Positions 9,291 to 18,130 of a DNA stretch of 64,000 nucleotides are shown piece after piece. Source of the DNA: CBDFKF01 sp965248765 (lineage in GTDB: Bacteria > Pseudomonadota > Alphaproteobacteria > VGEJ01); contig CBDFKF010000001.1 of NCBI GenBank assembly GCA_965248765.1, positions 1 to 64,000 on the forward strand. The letters run 5' to 3'. How positions within the stretch are numbered: the first letter of the stretch is position 1; every line of letters starts with the position of its first letter. The notes beneath the pieces were generated by a model that had not been told where the DNA came from, did no database searches, and saw only the letters and a program-made list of their open reading frames with translations. The position numbers and the translations under genes are program-made.

Positions 9291-9758
9291 ATGGCGGCGA
9301 TCAAGGTGCGTGGTCTCGACCACGTGGTGCTGCGCGTGGCCGATATCGCGCAATCGGTCGACTGGTACAAGCGCGTCCTCGGCTGCACCGAGGAGCGGCG
9401 CCTGAGGGACCTCGGCCTCTATCAGATGCGGGCCGGCGCAACACTAATCGATCTGGTGCCGGTTGCCGGCAAGCTCGGCAAAGCCGGGGGCGCCGCACCC
9501 GGCAAGTCGCGCCGCAACATGGACCACTTTGCGGTTCAAGTTGAGGACTTCGATGAGAAGAAGATCCGCGCCCATCTCAAGCGGCGCGGGGTCGAGCCGG
9601 GCGAGGTCGCGCGCCGCTACGGCGCCGACGGCCACGGCCCATCGATGTACATCACCGATCCCGACGGTAACATGGTCGAGCTGAAAGGCCCGCCGGATCC
9701 CGACCAGACCGAGATGATTGCCGCAGCACAGTACCCCTCGCGCCGGCGCAAACGTTGA
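9291..9758 (+). CDS. VOC (glyoxalase/dioxygenase fold) family protein
   Basis: This 155-residue protein has the two paired beta-alpha-beta-beta-beta modules of the vicinal oxygen chelate fold. Likely metal ligands are the His of GLDHVVLRV, the His of NMDHFAVQV and the Glu of GNMVELKGP. Family members are lyases, isomerases or ring-cleaving dioxygenases, and the reaction here cannot be assigned. An AGGAG-like site precedes the ATG. The protein ends in a basic tail, PSRRRKR, a feature shared with other proteins of this cluster. Confidence 0.85.
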   Translation: MAAIKVRGLDHVVLRVADIAQSVDWYKRVLGCTEERRLRDLGLYQMRAGATLIDLVPVAGKLGKAGGAAPGKSRRNMDHFAVQVEDFDEKKIRAHLKRRGVEPGEVARRYGADGHGPSMYITDPDGNMVELKGPPDPDQTEMIAAAQYPSRRRKR

Positions 9759-9853
9759 ACCGTCGGGCCATGGCGCTTTTCGCGGCGCCGATTTGGCGAT
9801 AACGTCGGCTCGAAAACCGGCGGCGGTTGACGGATAACGACGAATAGCCAGAC

Positions 9854-10067
9854 ATGAGCGTATTCGAGGTCATTCTTTCTTTACAACTCAGAGGTCCGGA
9901 AGGCGCTCGAGGAGGGGCGGCGGCACAAGAACCTTGACGACACGTGGGCCGATCTCCACCACGAGGAGTTCGAAGCCAAGGACGAGGCCGAGGCGCGTCG
10001 CAAGGCGCTGATGCGCTTCCCCGAGCACCGCGGCTTCGTGATCGTCGAGATCGTTAAAGAGTTCTAG
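9854..10067 (+). pseudogene. Small ORF (about 70 residues) broken by a one-base frameshift
   Basis: From the ATG at 9854 the frame reads MSVFEVILS. One extra base in the T-rich stretch near 9880 then shifts it, and coding-like sequence continues in the next frame as YNSEVRKALEEGRRHKN to MRFPEHRGFVIVEIVKEF and a TAG at 10065. The span is 214 bases, one more than a whole number of codons. The highly charged downstream frame looks like real protein. The family was not recognised. It lies between the VOC and DOPA-dioxygenase-like genes. The frameshift may be an assembly error. Confidence 0.5.
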
Positions 10068-10095
10068 TCGCCGAGGATATCGGAGACGGCGTGGC

Positions 10096-10449
10096 ATGAG
10101 CGGGCAGGAGGCGGCCGAGACCGCCACCATCACCGGCTATCACGCCCACATCTACTACGACGAGGTGTCGCGGGCGACTGCCGCGCGGATCCGCGAGGAA
10201 CTCGACACCCGCTTTGAGGTCCAGCTCGGCCGGTGGCGCGACGAACCGGTCGGTCCGCACCCGCGGCCGATGTATCAAGTGGCTTTTGCCGTCGACAAGT
10301 TCACCGAGGTGGTGCCGTGGCTGATGCTCAACCATGACGGTCTGATCGTCTTCATCCACCCCGAGACCGGCGATGACCTCGCCGATCACTCCGACCACGC
10401 TCTGTGGCTTGGCGAGAAGATCGATCTCAAGCTCGATATGTTTCGTTGA
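10096..10449 (+). CDS. DOPA 4,5-dioxygenase-like family protein
   Basis: This 117-residue protein has the features of the small DOPA-dioxygenase-like family: YHAHIYYDE near the N-terminus, the conserved GPHPRPMYQVAF segment, and WLMLNHDGLIVFIHPETGDD, then DHSDHALWLGE. Its His residues are likely iron ligands. Fungal relatives perform extradiol cleavage of DOPA; many bacterial ones have no known substrate. The context of oxidative enzymes fits a role in aromatic or catechol-like ring cleavage, which is inference. Confidence 0.85.
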   Translation: MSGQEAAETATITGYHAHIYYDEVSRATAARIREELDTRFEVQLGRWRDEPVGPHPRPMYQVAFAVDKFTEVVPWLMLNHDGLIVFIHPETGDDLADHSDHALWLGEKIDLKLDMFR

Positions 10450-10474
10450 GGCGCCGCGCCAGCGGGCATAGCCC

Positions 10475-11455
10475 GTGAAGCCGACCGTGCTCATCGCCTG
10501 GGACGCGGAACCGGCCACGCGCGCGGCGATTACCGGGGCACTCAACGGCGTGGCCGAGCCGGTCTATCTTGTGGAACTGGATGCCGCCGAGCGGATTGCG
10601 GCGATCGCGCGGGCCGCGGCGGTGATCTCGTGGCAACTGGGCAAGGAGTTTTCGGACGCAGAGTTGGCACATCTTGGCGGCGCAAAGCTGTTGCAGACCG
10701 TTTCAGCGGGCGTCAATCAGCTCCCCTTCGACGACCTGCCACAGGACCTGGCTATCGCTAGCAACGCTGGCGCCTACGCCGCCCCGATGGCGGAACACGC
10801 GGTAGCCATGGCGCTGGCGGCCGCCAAAGCGCTGATCGATCGCCACGAGAAGCTCAAGCGCCACGAGTGGGAGCAATTTACCCCGACCAAGCAGCTACGC
10901 GGCGGGGTCTGCGGCATACTCGGCTTCGGCGGTATCGGCCGGCATATTGCCGCGATATCGCGTGGGCTGGGGATGCGCATTCACGCCATCAACCGGTCGG
11001 GGCACACTGATGAGCCGGTCGATTTCATTGGCACGCTCGACGACCTCGAAGGCGTCCTGCGGGCCGCCGATGTCATCATGGTCACGCTTGGGCTCAATCG
11101 AGCGACCACAGGCCTGATCAACGCGCGCACCCTGAGCTGGACCAAGGAAGATGCGATTCTCGTCAACGTCGCGCGCGGGGCGATCGTCGACGAGCGAGCG
11201 CTGTACGAGCGCCTCAAAGCCCATCCGCGCTTTGTCGCGTGTCTCGATGCGTGGTGGATCGAGCCCATTCACTACGGCGAGTTCGTCCTCGAGACACCGC
11301 TTCTCGAGCTTCCCAACCTTATCGGCTCGCCGCACAACTCGGCGCAGGCGCCCGGCGCGCTGATCGAGGGCGCCGCCCGCGCCGCCCGCAACGTGCGTCG
11401 CATGCTCGAAGGCGGTGAGCCGCAGCACTTGGTCACCGAGGCCGATCGTCTTTAA
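10475..11455 (+). CDS. D-2-hydroxyacid dehydrogenase family protein
   Basis: This 326-residue NAD(P)-dependent oxidoreductase is predicted to interconvert a 2-hydroxy acid and a 2-oxo acid. The dinucleotide-binding turn GILGFGGIGRH is near residue 150. The catalytic Arg lies in NVARGAIVD and the catalytic His in GSPHNS. The GTG start at 10475 lies 25 bases after the preceding gene. A second member of the same subclade, sharing the DAWWxEPIxxGEF segment, is encoded on the minus strand at 45896-46897. The substrate is unknown. Confidence 0.88.
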   Translation: MKPTVLIAWDAEPATRAAITGALNGVAEPVYLVELDAAERIAAIARAAAVISWQLGKEFSDAELAHLGGAKLLQTVSAGVNQLPFDDLPQDLAIASNAGAYAAPMAEHAVAMALAAAKALIDRHEKLKRHEWEQFTPTKQLRGGVCGILGFGGIGRHIAAISRGLGMRIHAINRSGHTDEPVDFIGTLDDLEGVLRAADVIMVTLGLNRATTGLINARTLSWTKEDAILVNVARGAIVDERALYERLKAHPRFVACLDAWWIEPIHYGEFVLETPLLELPNLIGSPHNSAQAPGALIEGAARAARNVRRMLEGGEPQHLVTEADRL

Positions 11456-11484
11456 GCGGCCCGTGGAATCGTTGAGTCGGCGGA

Positions 11485-11976
11485 TCAGCGAAAGGTGCCA
11501 ACCTCGGCTTCTACGCCCAGCGCCTTGAACGCGACGACGATGAAGTCGATGTCCTCCTGGCTCGACTGGGCCCCGCTGACGCCGATGCCGCCGACGACCT
11601 CGCCGTCGATCACGATGGGGTAGCCGCCGCCGAGGAACGTGAAATCCTCGAGCGCGCTCACCCCGAGGAGCGACTGCTCGTCGTCCTTGAACGCGTGGTA
11701 GTAGCCGTGGGTCGGCGACTGGAACCCGGCGGCGCTGCGCGCCTTGGTGATCGCCAGTCCGACGCTCCTCACATGGGAATCATCCGAGCGGCGAAACGCC
11801 TTGAGAACTCCGCTTTCGTCGCACACCGCGATCACGGTGTTGCGGCCGAGTTTGGCCGATTCGGCGGCGGTGCGGCGGATCAGCTTCTCAGCGAAATCGA
11901 TCGAGATCGTCTTCTTGGCGACCGTGCGCGCTTGAGTCTTGGTGCCGGGGCGGCGTGCTGTTGCCCGTCGTGCCAT
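11485..11976 (-). CDS. GlcG/HbpS-like heme-binding family protein
   Basis: This 163-residue protein has the GlcG/HbpS fold: NTVIAVCDESGVLKAFRRSDD, a KARSAAGF helix, and GGYPIVIDGEVVGGIGVSGAQSSQED. Relatives bind heme or degradation intermediates, or are linked to glycolate and aromatic catabolism without a firm role. The ATG at 11976 is preferred over the longer frame because AGGAGGC sits just upstream. The first 25 residues are basic (MARRATARRPGTKTQARTVA) and precede the fold. The gene is divergent from the cupin gene. Confidence 0.82.
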   Translation of the reverse strand: MARRATARRPGTKTQARTVAKKTISIDFAEKLIRRTAAESAKLGRNTVIAVCDESGVLKAFRRSDDSHVRSVGLAITKARSAAGFQSPTHGYYHAFKDDEQSLLGVSALEDFTFLGGGYPIVIDGEVVGGIGVSGAQSSQEDIDFIVVAFKALGVEAEVGTFR

Positions 11977-12081
11977 GTTTGCCTCCTCTGTTGGACGGAC
12001 CGCATCGTGCCGAGGCCCTTCATCGGGGGCAAGGCTCGGGTTTAGCGAGAAAGGCAACACTAAGTGGCCTCCGGGTAGCCT

Positions 12082-12109
12082 TTGCTTTGTAACCGTCGTA
12101 AGCTGTAAT
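12082..12109 (+). promoter_or_regulatory. Candidate sigma70-type promoter for the cupin gene
   Basis: TTGCTT at 12082-12087 and TGTAAT at 12104-12109 are separated by 16 bases, in a comparatively AT-rich part of the gap between the divergent GlcG-like and cupin genes, 65 bases before the cupin start. The match to consensus is moderate. Confidence 0.35.
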
Positions 12110-12173
12110 TGTGATTCTTTGAGGATCTTGTGCCGCACCCGATCCGCGTAAGGGGGGGCTGAACAATCGCGCG

Positions 12174-12488
12174 ATGACGTCGAGTGGCGAAAATAGACCG
12201 AAGGCGCAGCCGACCGTGCAGGTCGATAATGAGCGCGTCCGTGTCACCGAATGGCGCTTGCCGCCCGGTGGCGCGACCGGCTGGCACCGCCACGAGTATG
12301 ACTATGTCGTCGTTCCGATCACGTCCGGCACCCTCTTGATGCAGAGTGCGGACGGCGAAGCGCAGGCCGAGCTGGTCACCGGCCAGGCATACAACCGCCA
12401 GGCCGGCGTCGAGCATGACGTCATCAACCCCAACGACCTCGAGTTCGTTTTCGTCGATGTCGAGCTGAAGGCGCACGGCCTGGATTGA
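12174..12488 (+). CDS. Small cupin-domain protein
   Basis: This 104-residue single-domain cupin has the first motif GWHRHEYDYVV (metal ligands His, His and a nearby acidic residue) and the second motif region AYNRQAGVEHDVIN with the third His. Small cupins of this kind are metal-dependent dioxygenases, isomerases or sensors; the activity here is not predictable. It lies directly upstream of the amidohydrolase array in the same orientation, about 110 bases before the first member. Confidence 0.82.
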   Translation: MTSSGENRPKAQPTVQVDNERVRVTEWRLPPGGATGWHRHEYDYVVVPITSGTLLMQSADGEAQAELVTGQAYNRQAGVEHDVINPNDLEFVFVDVELKAHGLD

Positions 12489-12539
12489 TCGGCCGCCGCC
12501 TAGATAGCGCGGGCTAATCCACGTTAAGGCGCCGCGCCG

Positions 12540-12556
12540 CTAGCCTGATTGGCTAG
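12540..12556. promoter_or_regulatory. Palindrome upstream of the amidohydrolase array (candidate operator)
   Basis: CTAGCC and GGCTAG form a perfect 6-bp dyad around TGATT, 44 bases before the first amidohydrolase ATG. A dyad of this size and position could bind a dimeric regulator. No regulator gene is adjacent, so this is inference. Confidence 0.3.
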
Positions 12557-12599
12557 AATGGAAGAATAACGAGACGGGGAGCGACGGAGGGAGGGCGCT

Positions 12600-13898
12600 A
12601 TGGCGAACACGCTGTTTACCGACGTGATGATCTTCGATGGCTCGGGCAGCCGGTCCTATCGCGGCGAGGCGCTGGTGCAAGGCAACCGCGTCAAAAAGGT
12701 CGCCAAAGGCAGCGGCAAGATCGCGCGTGAGGGCGCGAAGGTGGTTGATTGCGAAGGCGCCACCCTGATGCCAGGCCTCGTCAACTGCCACGGTCACATC
12801 AGCTATCCGAACCTCGGCGGTGCGCTCAAAGACATTGGTGACATCCCGCCCGAAGAGCACATGCTGATTACCATGCACAACGCGAAGACGATGATTGACT
12901 ACGGCTTCACCGCCGTGGTCAGCGCGGCCGCCGCCAAGCCGCGGCTCGACATCGTCCTGCGCAACGAAATCGACGCCGGTCGGATACCCGGCCCGCGGCT
13001 GCAGGCGTGCACGCCGCAGTTCAACACGACGGGCGGTCCGTGGGACGCGCGCCAGATGCACATGGGACACAGCACGTTCGAAGAACTCGCCGACGGTCCG
13101 ATCGAGTTCCGCCGCAAGGTCCGCATGTACATCCGCGAGGGCGTGGACATGGTCAAGCTGGCGATCTCGGGCGACAACTTCTCGCGCGAGTTCGCCGGCG
13201 AAGAAGAGACGACGATTGCCGAGGACGAGATTGCCGCGGCTTGTGCCGTGGCGCACTCGCGCGGTAAGCGTCTGTGCTCGCATTCGCGCAGCGATCGCTC
13301 GATCGAGCTCAGCATGAAGTACGGGATCGAGATTATCCACCATGCGAACCATGCCTCGGATCGGACGATCGAGAAGCTCGGCAAAGCGCGTGATCGCTTC
13401 TTCGTCTGTCCGGCGCTCGGTGTGATCTATGCCACTGCCTACGAGGCCCAGGACTGGGGCGTGGACGCGGCGTACGTCGAAGCCCGGCTGTTCGAGAAGG
13501 AGTTCGAACTCGGTTGTCAGGTCGCCCGCAAGATGTTCGATGCGGGCGTGCGCGTAATGCCCTTCGGTGACTACGGCGTCGCGTGGAACCCGCTCGGCAC
13601 CGATTCGCGCGACCTCGAGCACTTCGTCAACCACATCGGCTTCAGCCAGGCCGAAGTGTTGATGATGGCGACGAAATGGGGCGGTGAGTGCTTTGCCGGT
13701 GCCGGCAATACGCCGGAGCTCGGGGTGGTAAAGCCGGGGTATTTGGCCGACTTGATCATGCTCGATGGCGATCCGCTCACCGATATCACGCTATTCCAGG
13801 ACCAGGACAACTTCCTGATGGTTATGAAGAACGGCGAGTACCACAAGGCGCCGCGGCGGCGCCGCATCGCCGGGCGCCGCGCGACGGCGGCGGAGTAG
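12600..13898 (+). CDS. Amidohydrolase family protein, array copy 1
   Basis: This 432-residue metal-dependent hydrolase is of the imidazolonepropionase/prolidase-like type. Visible ligands are His64 and His66 (NCHGH), Lys186 (VKLAISGD, possibly carboxylated), His228 (SHSRSD), a His of the IIHHAN segment near 247-248 and Asp324 (PFGDYG). GGAGGG precedes the ATG. The last 20 residues are basic (HKAPRRRRIAGRR). It is the first of four tandem paralogues with shared ends and diverged middles. Likely it cleaves a C-N bond in a cyclic or linear amide; the substrate is unknown. Confidence 0.9.
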   Translation: MANTLFTDVMIFDGSGSRSYRGEALVQGNRVKKVAKGSGKIAREGAKVVDCEGATLMPGLVNCHGHISYPNLGGALKDIGDIPPEEHMLITMHNAKTMIDYGFTAVVSAAAAKPRLDIVLRNEIDAGRIPGPRLQACTPQFNTTGGPWDARQMHMGHSTFEELADGPIEFRRKVRMYIREGVDMVKLAISGDNFSREFAGEEETTIAEDEIAAACAVAHSRGKRLCSHSRSDRSIELSMKYGIEIIHHANHASDRTIEKLGKARDRFFVCPALGVIYATAYEAQDWGVDAAYVEARLFEKEFELGCQVARKMFDAGVRVMPFGDYGVAWNPLGTDSRDLEHFVNHIGFSQAEVLMMATKWGGECFAGAGNTPELGVVKPGYLADLIMLDGDPLTDITLFQDQDNFLMVMKNGEYHKAPRRRRIAGRRATAAE

Positions 13899-14023
13899 AT
13901 CGTACGGCGGGAGCCAGCGCAGCGGTGGTAAAACCGGTGCGCCGGACTCGCCGCGCTTGAGACGGGTAGGGCAAGCCGGTATTGTAGACGCAACAGCGAT
14001 GGCGGTGCCGGAGGAGACCTGAG

Positions 14024-15322
14024 ATGGCTAATAAGCTGTTCACCAACGTGTTGATCTTCGACGGCTCAGGCAAGAAGCCCTACGCCGGCGAAGCACTGGT
14101 CCAAGGCAATCGCATCAAAAAGCTCGCCCGGGGCGCAAAAAAGATCGCGCGCAATGGCGCTGAAGTGGTCGACGGCGGTGGCGCGATGCTGATGCCGGGC
14201 ATGGTCAATTGCCATAGCCACCTTGGCTATCCCGATTCCCAGGGACTTTGGGACATCGGCGACCTGCCGCCCGAGGAGCACACACTGAATATCCGCGCCA
14301 ATGCGCGGACCGTCTTCGACCACGGGTTTACCGCGGTAGTCAGTGCGGCCTGCGCCAAGCCGCGGCTCGACATCGTGATGCGGAATGAGATCAACGCCGG
14401 ACGTTCGCCGGGCCCACGTATGCGGGCCTCGAGCCCTCAGCTTATCGGCACCGGCGGCAACGGTGATTCACGCCAGATGCACATGTACCACCAGTCCTTC
14501 GAGATGATCTGCGATGGCCCCGTGGAGATGCGGCGCACCGTGCGCGAGATGATTCGCGAGGGCGTCGACATGATCAAAATTTCCAACTCGGGCGATACCA
14601 TCGGCCAATGGCCGGCGGGGCGTAGCGGCTTTGAGACGATGGCGGAGGACGAAGTGGCGGCTGCCGCCGAGGTCGCGCATTCACGCGGCAAATGGTTGGC
14701 GGCCCACGCCCGGGCAACAGGCTCGATCGAGCTGTGCCTCAAGTACGGCATCCAGATCATTCACCACGCGACGTATGCCAACGCCAAGCTTCTCGACAAG
14801 CTCGAGAAAAACAAGGCCAAGCACTGGGTGTGCCCCGCCGTCGGCATTCTCTACGTGTGTGCCCACGAGTCGGGGGACTGGGAGATGCTCGGCAACGACG
14901 CCATGATGAACCGGCACGTCGAGTCCGAGCTCGAAACCGCGCACACCACAATGCAGGCGATGCTCAAACGCGGCATCCGGGTGCTTCCCTTCGGCGACTA
15001 CGGCTTCGCTTTCAACCCACACGGCGCCGATGCCCGCGAACTGGAGCACATGGTCAACTTGTTGGGCTTCAAGCCCATCGAGACGCTGGTCGCGGCGACG
15101 AAGTGGGGCGGCGAGGCGTTCGCCATGGGCGGCCCGGTCGAGATCGGGCAGGTCAAGGAGGGCTTCCTTGCCGATCTGCTGCTTGTCGATGGCGATGCGA
15201 CCGAGGACGTGACACTGCTGCAGGATAAGGACAACATCCTGATGGTCATGAAAGACGGCCAGTACCACAAACGGCCAGCTCGGCGCAGGGCCGCGGCCCG
15301 GCGCGTGGCGGCGGCCGAGTAG
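14024..15322 (+). CDS. Amidohydrolase family protein, array copy 2
   Basis: This 432-residue paralogue keeps the NCHSH metal pair, the lysine segment (now MIKISNSGD instead of VKLAISGD), AHARATGS, IIHHATYA and PFGDYGFAFNP. The changed residues around the lysine strand and in the substrate loop SPQLIGTGGN set it apart from the other three copies and suggest a different substrate. The start MANKLFTNVLIFDGSG has GGAGAC just upstream. The tail HKRPARRRAAARR is basic. It lies 125 bases after copy 1. Confidence 0.9.
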   Translation: MANKLFTNVLIFDGSGKKPYAGEALVQGNRIKKLARGAKKIARNGAEVVDGGGAMLMPGMVNCHSHLGYPDSQGLWDIGDLPPEEHTLNIRANARTVFDHGFTAVVSAACAKPRLDIVMRNEINAGRSPGPRMRASSPQLIGTGGNGDSRQMHMYHQSFEMICDGPVEMRRTVREMIREGVDMIKISNSGDTIGQWPAGRSGFETMAEDEVAAAAEVAHSRGKWLAAHARATGSIELCLKYGIQIIHHATYANAKLLDKLEKNKAKHWVCPAVGILYVCAHESGDWEMLGNDAMMNRHVESELETAHTTMQAMLKRGIRVLPFGDYGFAFNPHGADARELEHMVNLLGFKPIETLVAATKWGGEAFAMGGPVEIGQVKEGFLADLLLVDGDATEDVTLLQDKDNILMVMKDGQYHKRPARRRAAARRVAAAE

Positions 15323-15351
15323 TCAGCATAGTAATCAGCATACAAGACGAC

Positions 15352-15377
15352 GGGAGAGGGCCGGCGGCCCGTCTCCC
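15352..15377. repeat. Strong hairpin between amidohydrolase copies 2 and 3
   Basis: GGGAGAGGGCC and its near-complement at 15366-15377 form an 11-bp stem with one bulge around a 3-base loop. There is no T-tract, so it is not a classic terminator. It could stabilise a processed mRNA end or attenuate transcription between copies. Confidence 0.45.
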
Positions 15378-15401
15378 ATAGGACAACGCGGGAGGAGGCC
15401 T

Positions 15402-16694
15402 ATGGCCAACAAGCTCTTCACCAACGTCTCGGTTTTCGATGGTACTGGCAAGAAGCCCTTCACGGGCGAGGTGTTGGTCCAAGGCAACCGCATCAAGAAG
15501 ATTGCGCGCGGGCGGACTAAGCTCGATCGCCACGGCGTAGAGGTGATCGACGGCGGTGGCGCGTTCCTGATGCCGGGCCTCGTCAACTGCCACAGTCACA
15601 CGACCTACCTCGATACGGCCGGTCTGGCGGAAGTTGGCGAGATTCCGCCGGAGGAGGCCACCCTCAAGGCCATGCACAACGCTCGCGTCCAGCTCGACAA
15701 CGGCATGACCGCCGTTGTTAGCGCCGCGGCGGCCAAGCCGCGGATGGATATCGTCATCCGCAACGAGATCAACGCCGGGCGCATCCCGGGACCGCGCATG
15801 CGGGCGTGCACGCCGCAGTTCATCCCGACCTGCGGGGCGTGGGATTCGCGTCAGTTGCACATGCACCACGAGTCCTTCGAGATCACCTGCGATGGGCCGA
15901 TCGAGTTCCGCCGTGCGGCCCGTGAGATGGTCCGCGAGGGCGTCGACATCATCAAGCTCGCGATCTCCGGCGACAACTTTGCGAGCCACCACTCCAGCGA
16001 GGACGCGACCACCTGGTCCGAGGATGAGATCGCGGCGGTGGTCGAAGTCGCCAACTCCCGTGGCATCTGGACCTGCTCGCATTCGCGCGGCGATGACTCG
16101 ATCCGCCTGGCCGTCAAGTACGGCATCCAGTTCATTCATCACGCGACCTATGCCAGCGACAAGACCCTCGATGCCCTTGAGAAGGTCAAGCACAAGCACT
16201 ATGTCGCACCGGCGCTGGGCGCTATCTACACCACGCTGCACGAGGCATCCGATTGGGGGATGGACCGGGCCTGGGCCGAGGCGCGGCACTTCGATCGCGA
16301 GCTCGAGATCGGCTGCCAGACGATGATGAAGATGTACAAGCGTGGCATCAAGGTTCTGCCGTATGGGGACTACGGTGTTGCCTGGAACCCGCACGGGACC
16401 GACAACCGCGACCTCGAGCACTTCGTCAACCTGATTGGGTTCAGCGCCGCCGAGACGCTCAAGATGGCGACGATGTGGGGCGGCGAGGCCTTCGCCTTCG
16501 GCGGTGCGCCGGAGATGGGTCAGGTCAAGGAGGGCTTCCTCGCCGATCTCTTGATGGTCGACGGCGATCCCCTCGCCGACATCACGATCATGCAAGATCG
16601 CGACAACTTCCTCATGATCATGAAGGACGGCGAGTACCACAAGGCGCCGCTCCGGCGGCGTGCCGCGCGCCGTCAGGTGACGGCGGCCGAGTAG
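15402..16694 (+). CDS. Amidohydrolase family protein, array copy 3
   Basis: This 430-residue paralogue has intact metal motifs: NCHSH near residue 64, IIKLAISGDN, CSHSRGDDS, FIHHATYAS and LPYGDYGVAWNP. The substrate-side segment CTPQFIPTCGAWDSRQ contains a cysteine not found in the other copies. The start MANKLFTNVSVFDGTG is preceded by GGAGGAGG. The basic tail HKAPLRRRAARRQ is again present. It follows copy 2 by 79 bases and probably shares its transcript. Confidence 0.9.
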   Translation: MANKLFTNVSVFDGTGKKPFTGEVLVQGNRIKKIARGRTKLDRHGVEVIDGGGAFLMPGLVNCHSHTTYLDTAGLAEVGEIPPEEATLKAMHNARVQLDNGMTAVVSAAAAKPRMDIVIRNEINAGRIPGPRMRACTPQFIPTCGAWDSRQLHMHHESFEITCDGPIEFRRAAREMVREGVDIIKLAISGDNFASHHSSEDATTWSEDEIAAVVEVANSRGIWTCSHSRGDDSIRLAVKYGIQFIHHATYASDKTLDALEKVKHKHYVAPALGAIYTTLHEASDWGMDRAWAEARHFDRELEIGCQTMMKMYKRGIKVLPYGDYGVAWNPHGTDNRDLEHFVNLIGFSAAETLKMATMWGGEAFAFGGAPEMGQVKEGFLADLLMVDGDPLADITIMQDRDNFLMIMKDGEYHKAPLRRRAARRQVTAAE

Positions 16695-16788
16695 CAACTT
16701 TTGGACGCCGGCGCCGCGCTGCGCGCGGTGCCAGCATCAACCAAACGAGAGCGGGGCAAGCGGCCCCGCCACGACAAGGAGACAGAAC

Positions 16789-18078
16789 ATGGCGAACCAG
16801 CTTTTCACGAACGTGTCGATCTTCGACGGCAGCGGCAAAAAGCCGTTTGCCGGCGAAGTACTAGTCCAGGGTAATCGCATCAAGAAGATCGCCAAGGGCA
16901 AGAACAAGATCCGGCGTAACGGGGCCAAGGTCGTCGACGGCGACGGCGCCACCCTGCTGCCGGGTCTGGTCGACTGCCACAGCCACCTCGCCTACTGCGA
17001 TACGGCGAGCCTGGCCGCGGTCGGCGACATCCCGCCCGAAGAGAACATGCTGATCGCGATGCACAATGCGCGGACGGTGTTCGACCATGGCATCACCGCA
17101 GTTGTCAGCGCAGCTTCGAGCAAGCCGCGTACCGACATCGTGCTACGCAACGAGATCAACGCCGGTCGCATTCCCGGCCCGCGAGTCCGTGCCGCCACGC
17201 CGCAGTTCGTGAGCACGGGTGGCCCGTGGGATCCGCGGCAGATGCACATGCACCACACCTCCTTCGAGATCGTCGCCGACGGTCCGATCGAGTTCCGCCG
17301 GCTGGTGCGCGAGATGATCCGCGAGGGCGTCGATATCGTGAAGCTCGCCATCTCCGGCGATGGCTTCATCGACCACTCACCCGAGGGCACGACGACGATC
17401 TTCGACGATGAGGTCGCCGCCGCCGCCGAGGTCGCGCACTCGCGGGGCAAGCGGCTCGCAGCGCATGCCCGCAGCGACAAGTCGATCCAGCAGTGCATCA
17501 AACATGGGATCACCTTCGTCCATCATGCGACTCACGCCTCGACCAAGACGCTCGACATGCTGGAGAAGGCCAAGAACAAGCACTACGTGTGCCCGGCGAT
17601 CGGCATCATCTACGCGACGCTGAACGAGGGGGACGATTGGGGTCTCAATCGCGAGTGGGCGCTTGCCCATCGCTTCGATCGCGAGCTCGAGATCGGCTGC
17701 GAGACGATGATGAAGATGTTCAAACGCGGCATCAAAGTCATGCCCTACGGTGACTACGGCTTTGCGTGGAACCCGATCGGCACCGACAACCGCGACCTCG
17801 AGCACTTCGTCAACCTGATCGGCTTCACCCCGGCGCAGACGTTGATGATGGCCACCAAGTGGGGCGGCGAAGCCTGGGCCGGCGCCGATCCGATCGAGTT
17901 CGGCGAGGTCAAGGAGGGGTATCTCGCCGATCTGATCATGATCGATGGCGATCCGATCGCCGACATCACGCTGTTCCAGGACAAGGACAACTTCCTGATG
18001 GTCATGAAGAACGGCGAATACCACAAGGCGCCGCAGCGGCGCCGGGCGGCCAGCAGACGGATCGCCGCCGCCGAGTAG
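16789..18078 (+). CDS. Amidohydrolase family protein, array copy 4
   Basis: This 429-residue paralogue has metal motifs DCHSH, IVKLAISGDG, AAHARSDKS, FVHHATHAS and MPYGDYGFAWNP. It is closest in layout to copies 1 and 3 but has its own loop near residue 195 (FIDHSPEGTTTIFDDE). The start MANQLFTNVSIFDGSG is preceded by AAGGAG. The tail is basic (HKAPQRRRAASRR). A strong intrinsic terminator lies 18 bases after its stop, so it is probably the last gene of the array transcript. Confidence 0.9.
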   Translation: MANQLFTNVSIFDGSGKKPFAGEVLVQGNRIKKIAKGKNKIRRNGAKVVDGDGATLLPGLVDCHSHLAYCDTASLAAVGDIPPEENMLIAMHNARTVFDHGITAVVSAASSKPRTDIVLRNEINAGRIPGPRVRAATPQFVSTGGPWDPRQMHMHHTSFEIVADGPIEFRRLVREMIREGVDIVKLAISGDGFIDHSPEGTTTIFDDEVAAAAEVAHSRGKRLAAHARSDKSIQQCIKHGITFVHHATHASTKTLDMLEKAKNKHYVCPAIGIIYATLNEGDDWGLNREWALAHRFDRELEIGCETMMKMFKRGIKVMPYGDYGFAWNPIGTDNRDLEHFVNLIGFTPAQTLMMATKWGGEAWAGADPIEFGEVKEGYLADLIMIDGDPIADITLFQDKDNFLMVMKNGEYHKAPQRRRAASRRIAAAE

Positions 18079-18096
18079 ACGACACGTTTCCGTGGC

Positions 18097-18130
18097 GGGC
18101 GCCGCTCGACGAGCGGCGCCCGTTTTCTTT
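18097..18130 (+). terminator. Rho-independent terminator after the amidohydrolase array
   Basis: GGGCGCCGCTC and GAGCGGCGCCC form a perfect 11-bp stem with a 3-base loop (18097-18121), followed by GTTTTCTTT. This is a textbook intrinsic terminator for the upstream transcript. Confidence 0.88.

Noticed and set aside
15246..16697. 483-codon open frame antisense to amidohydrolase copy 3
   Set aside because: It mirrors the coding gene; GC-rich codon bias opens the opposite frame. Composition is Arg/Val/Asp-rich without any recognisable domain, and the plus strand has the metal motifs.
12600..18078. The amidohydrolase array as an assembly duplication
   Set aside because: The copies differ throughout, including lengths, spacers and active-site segments, so they cannot be collapsed or repeated reads of one gene.
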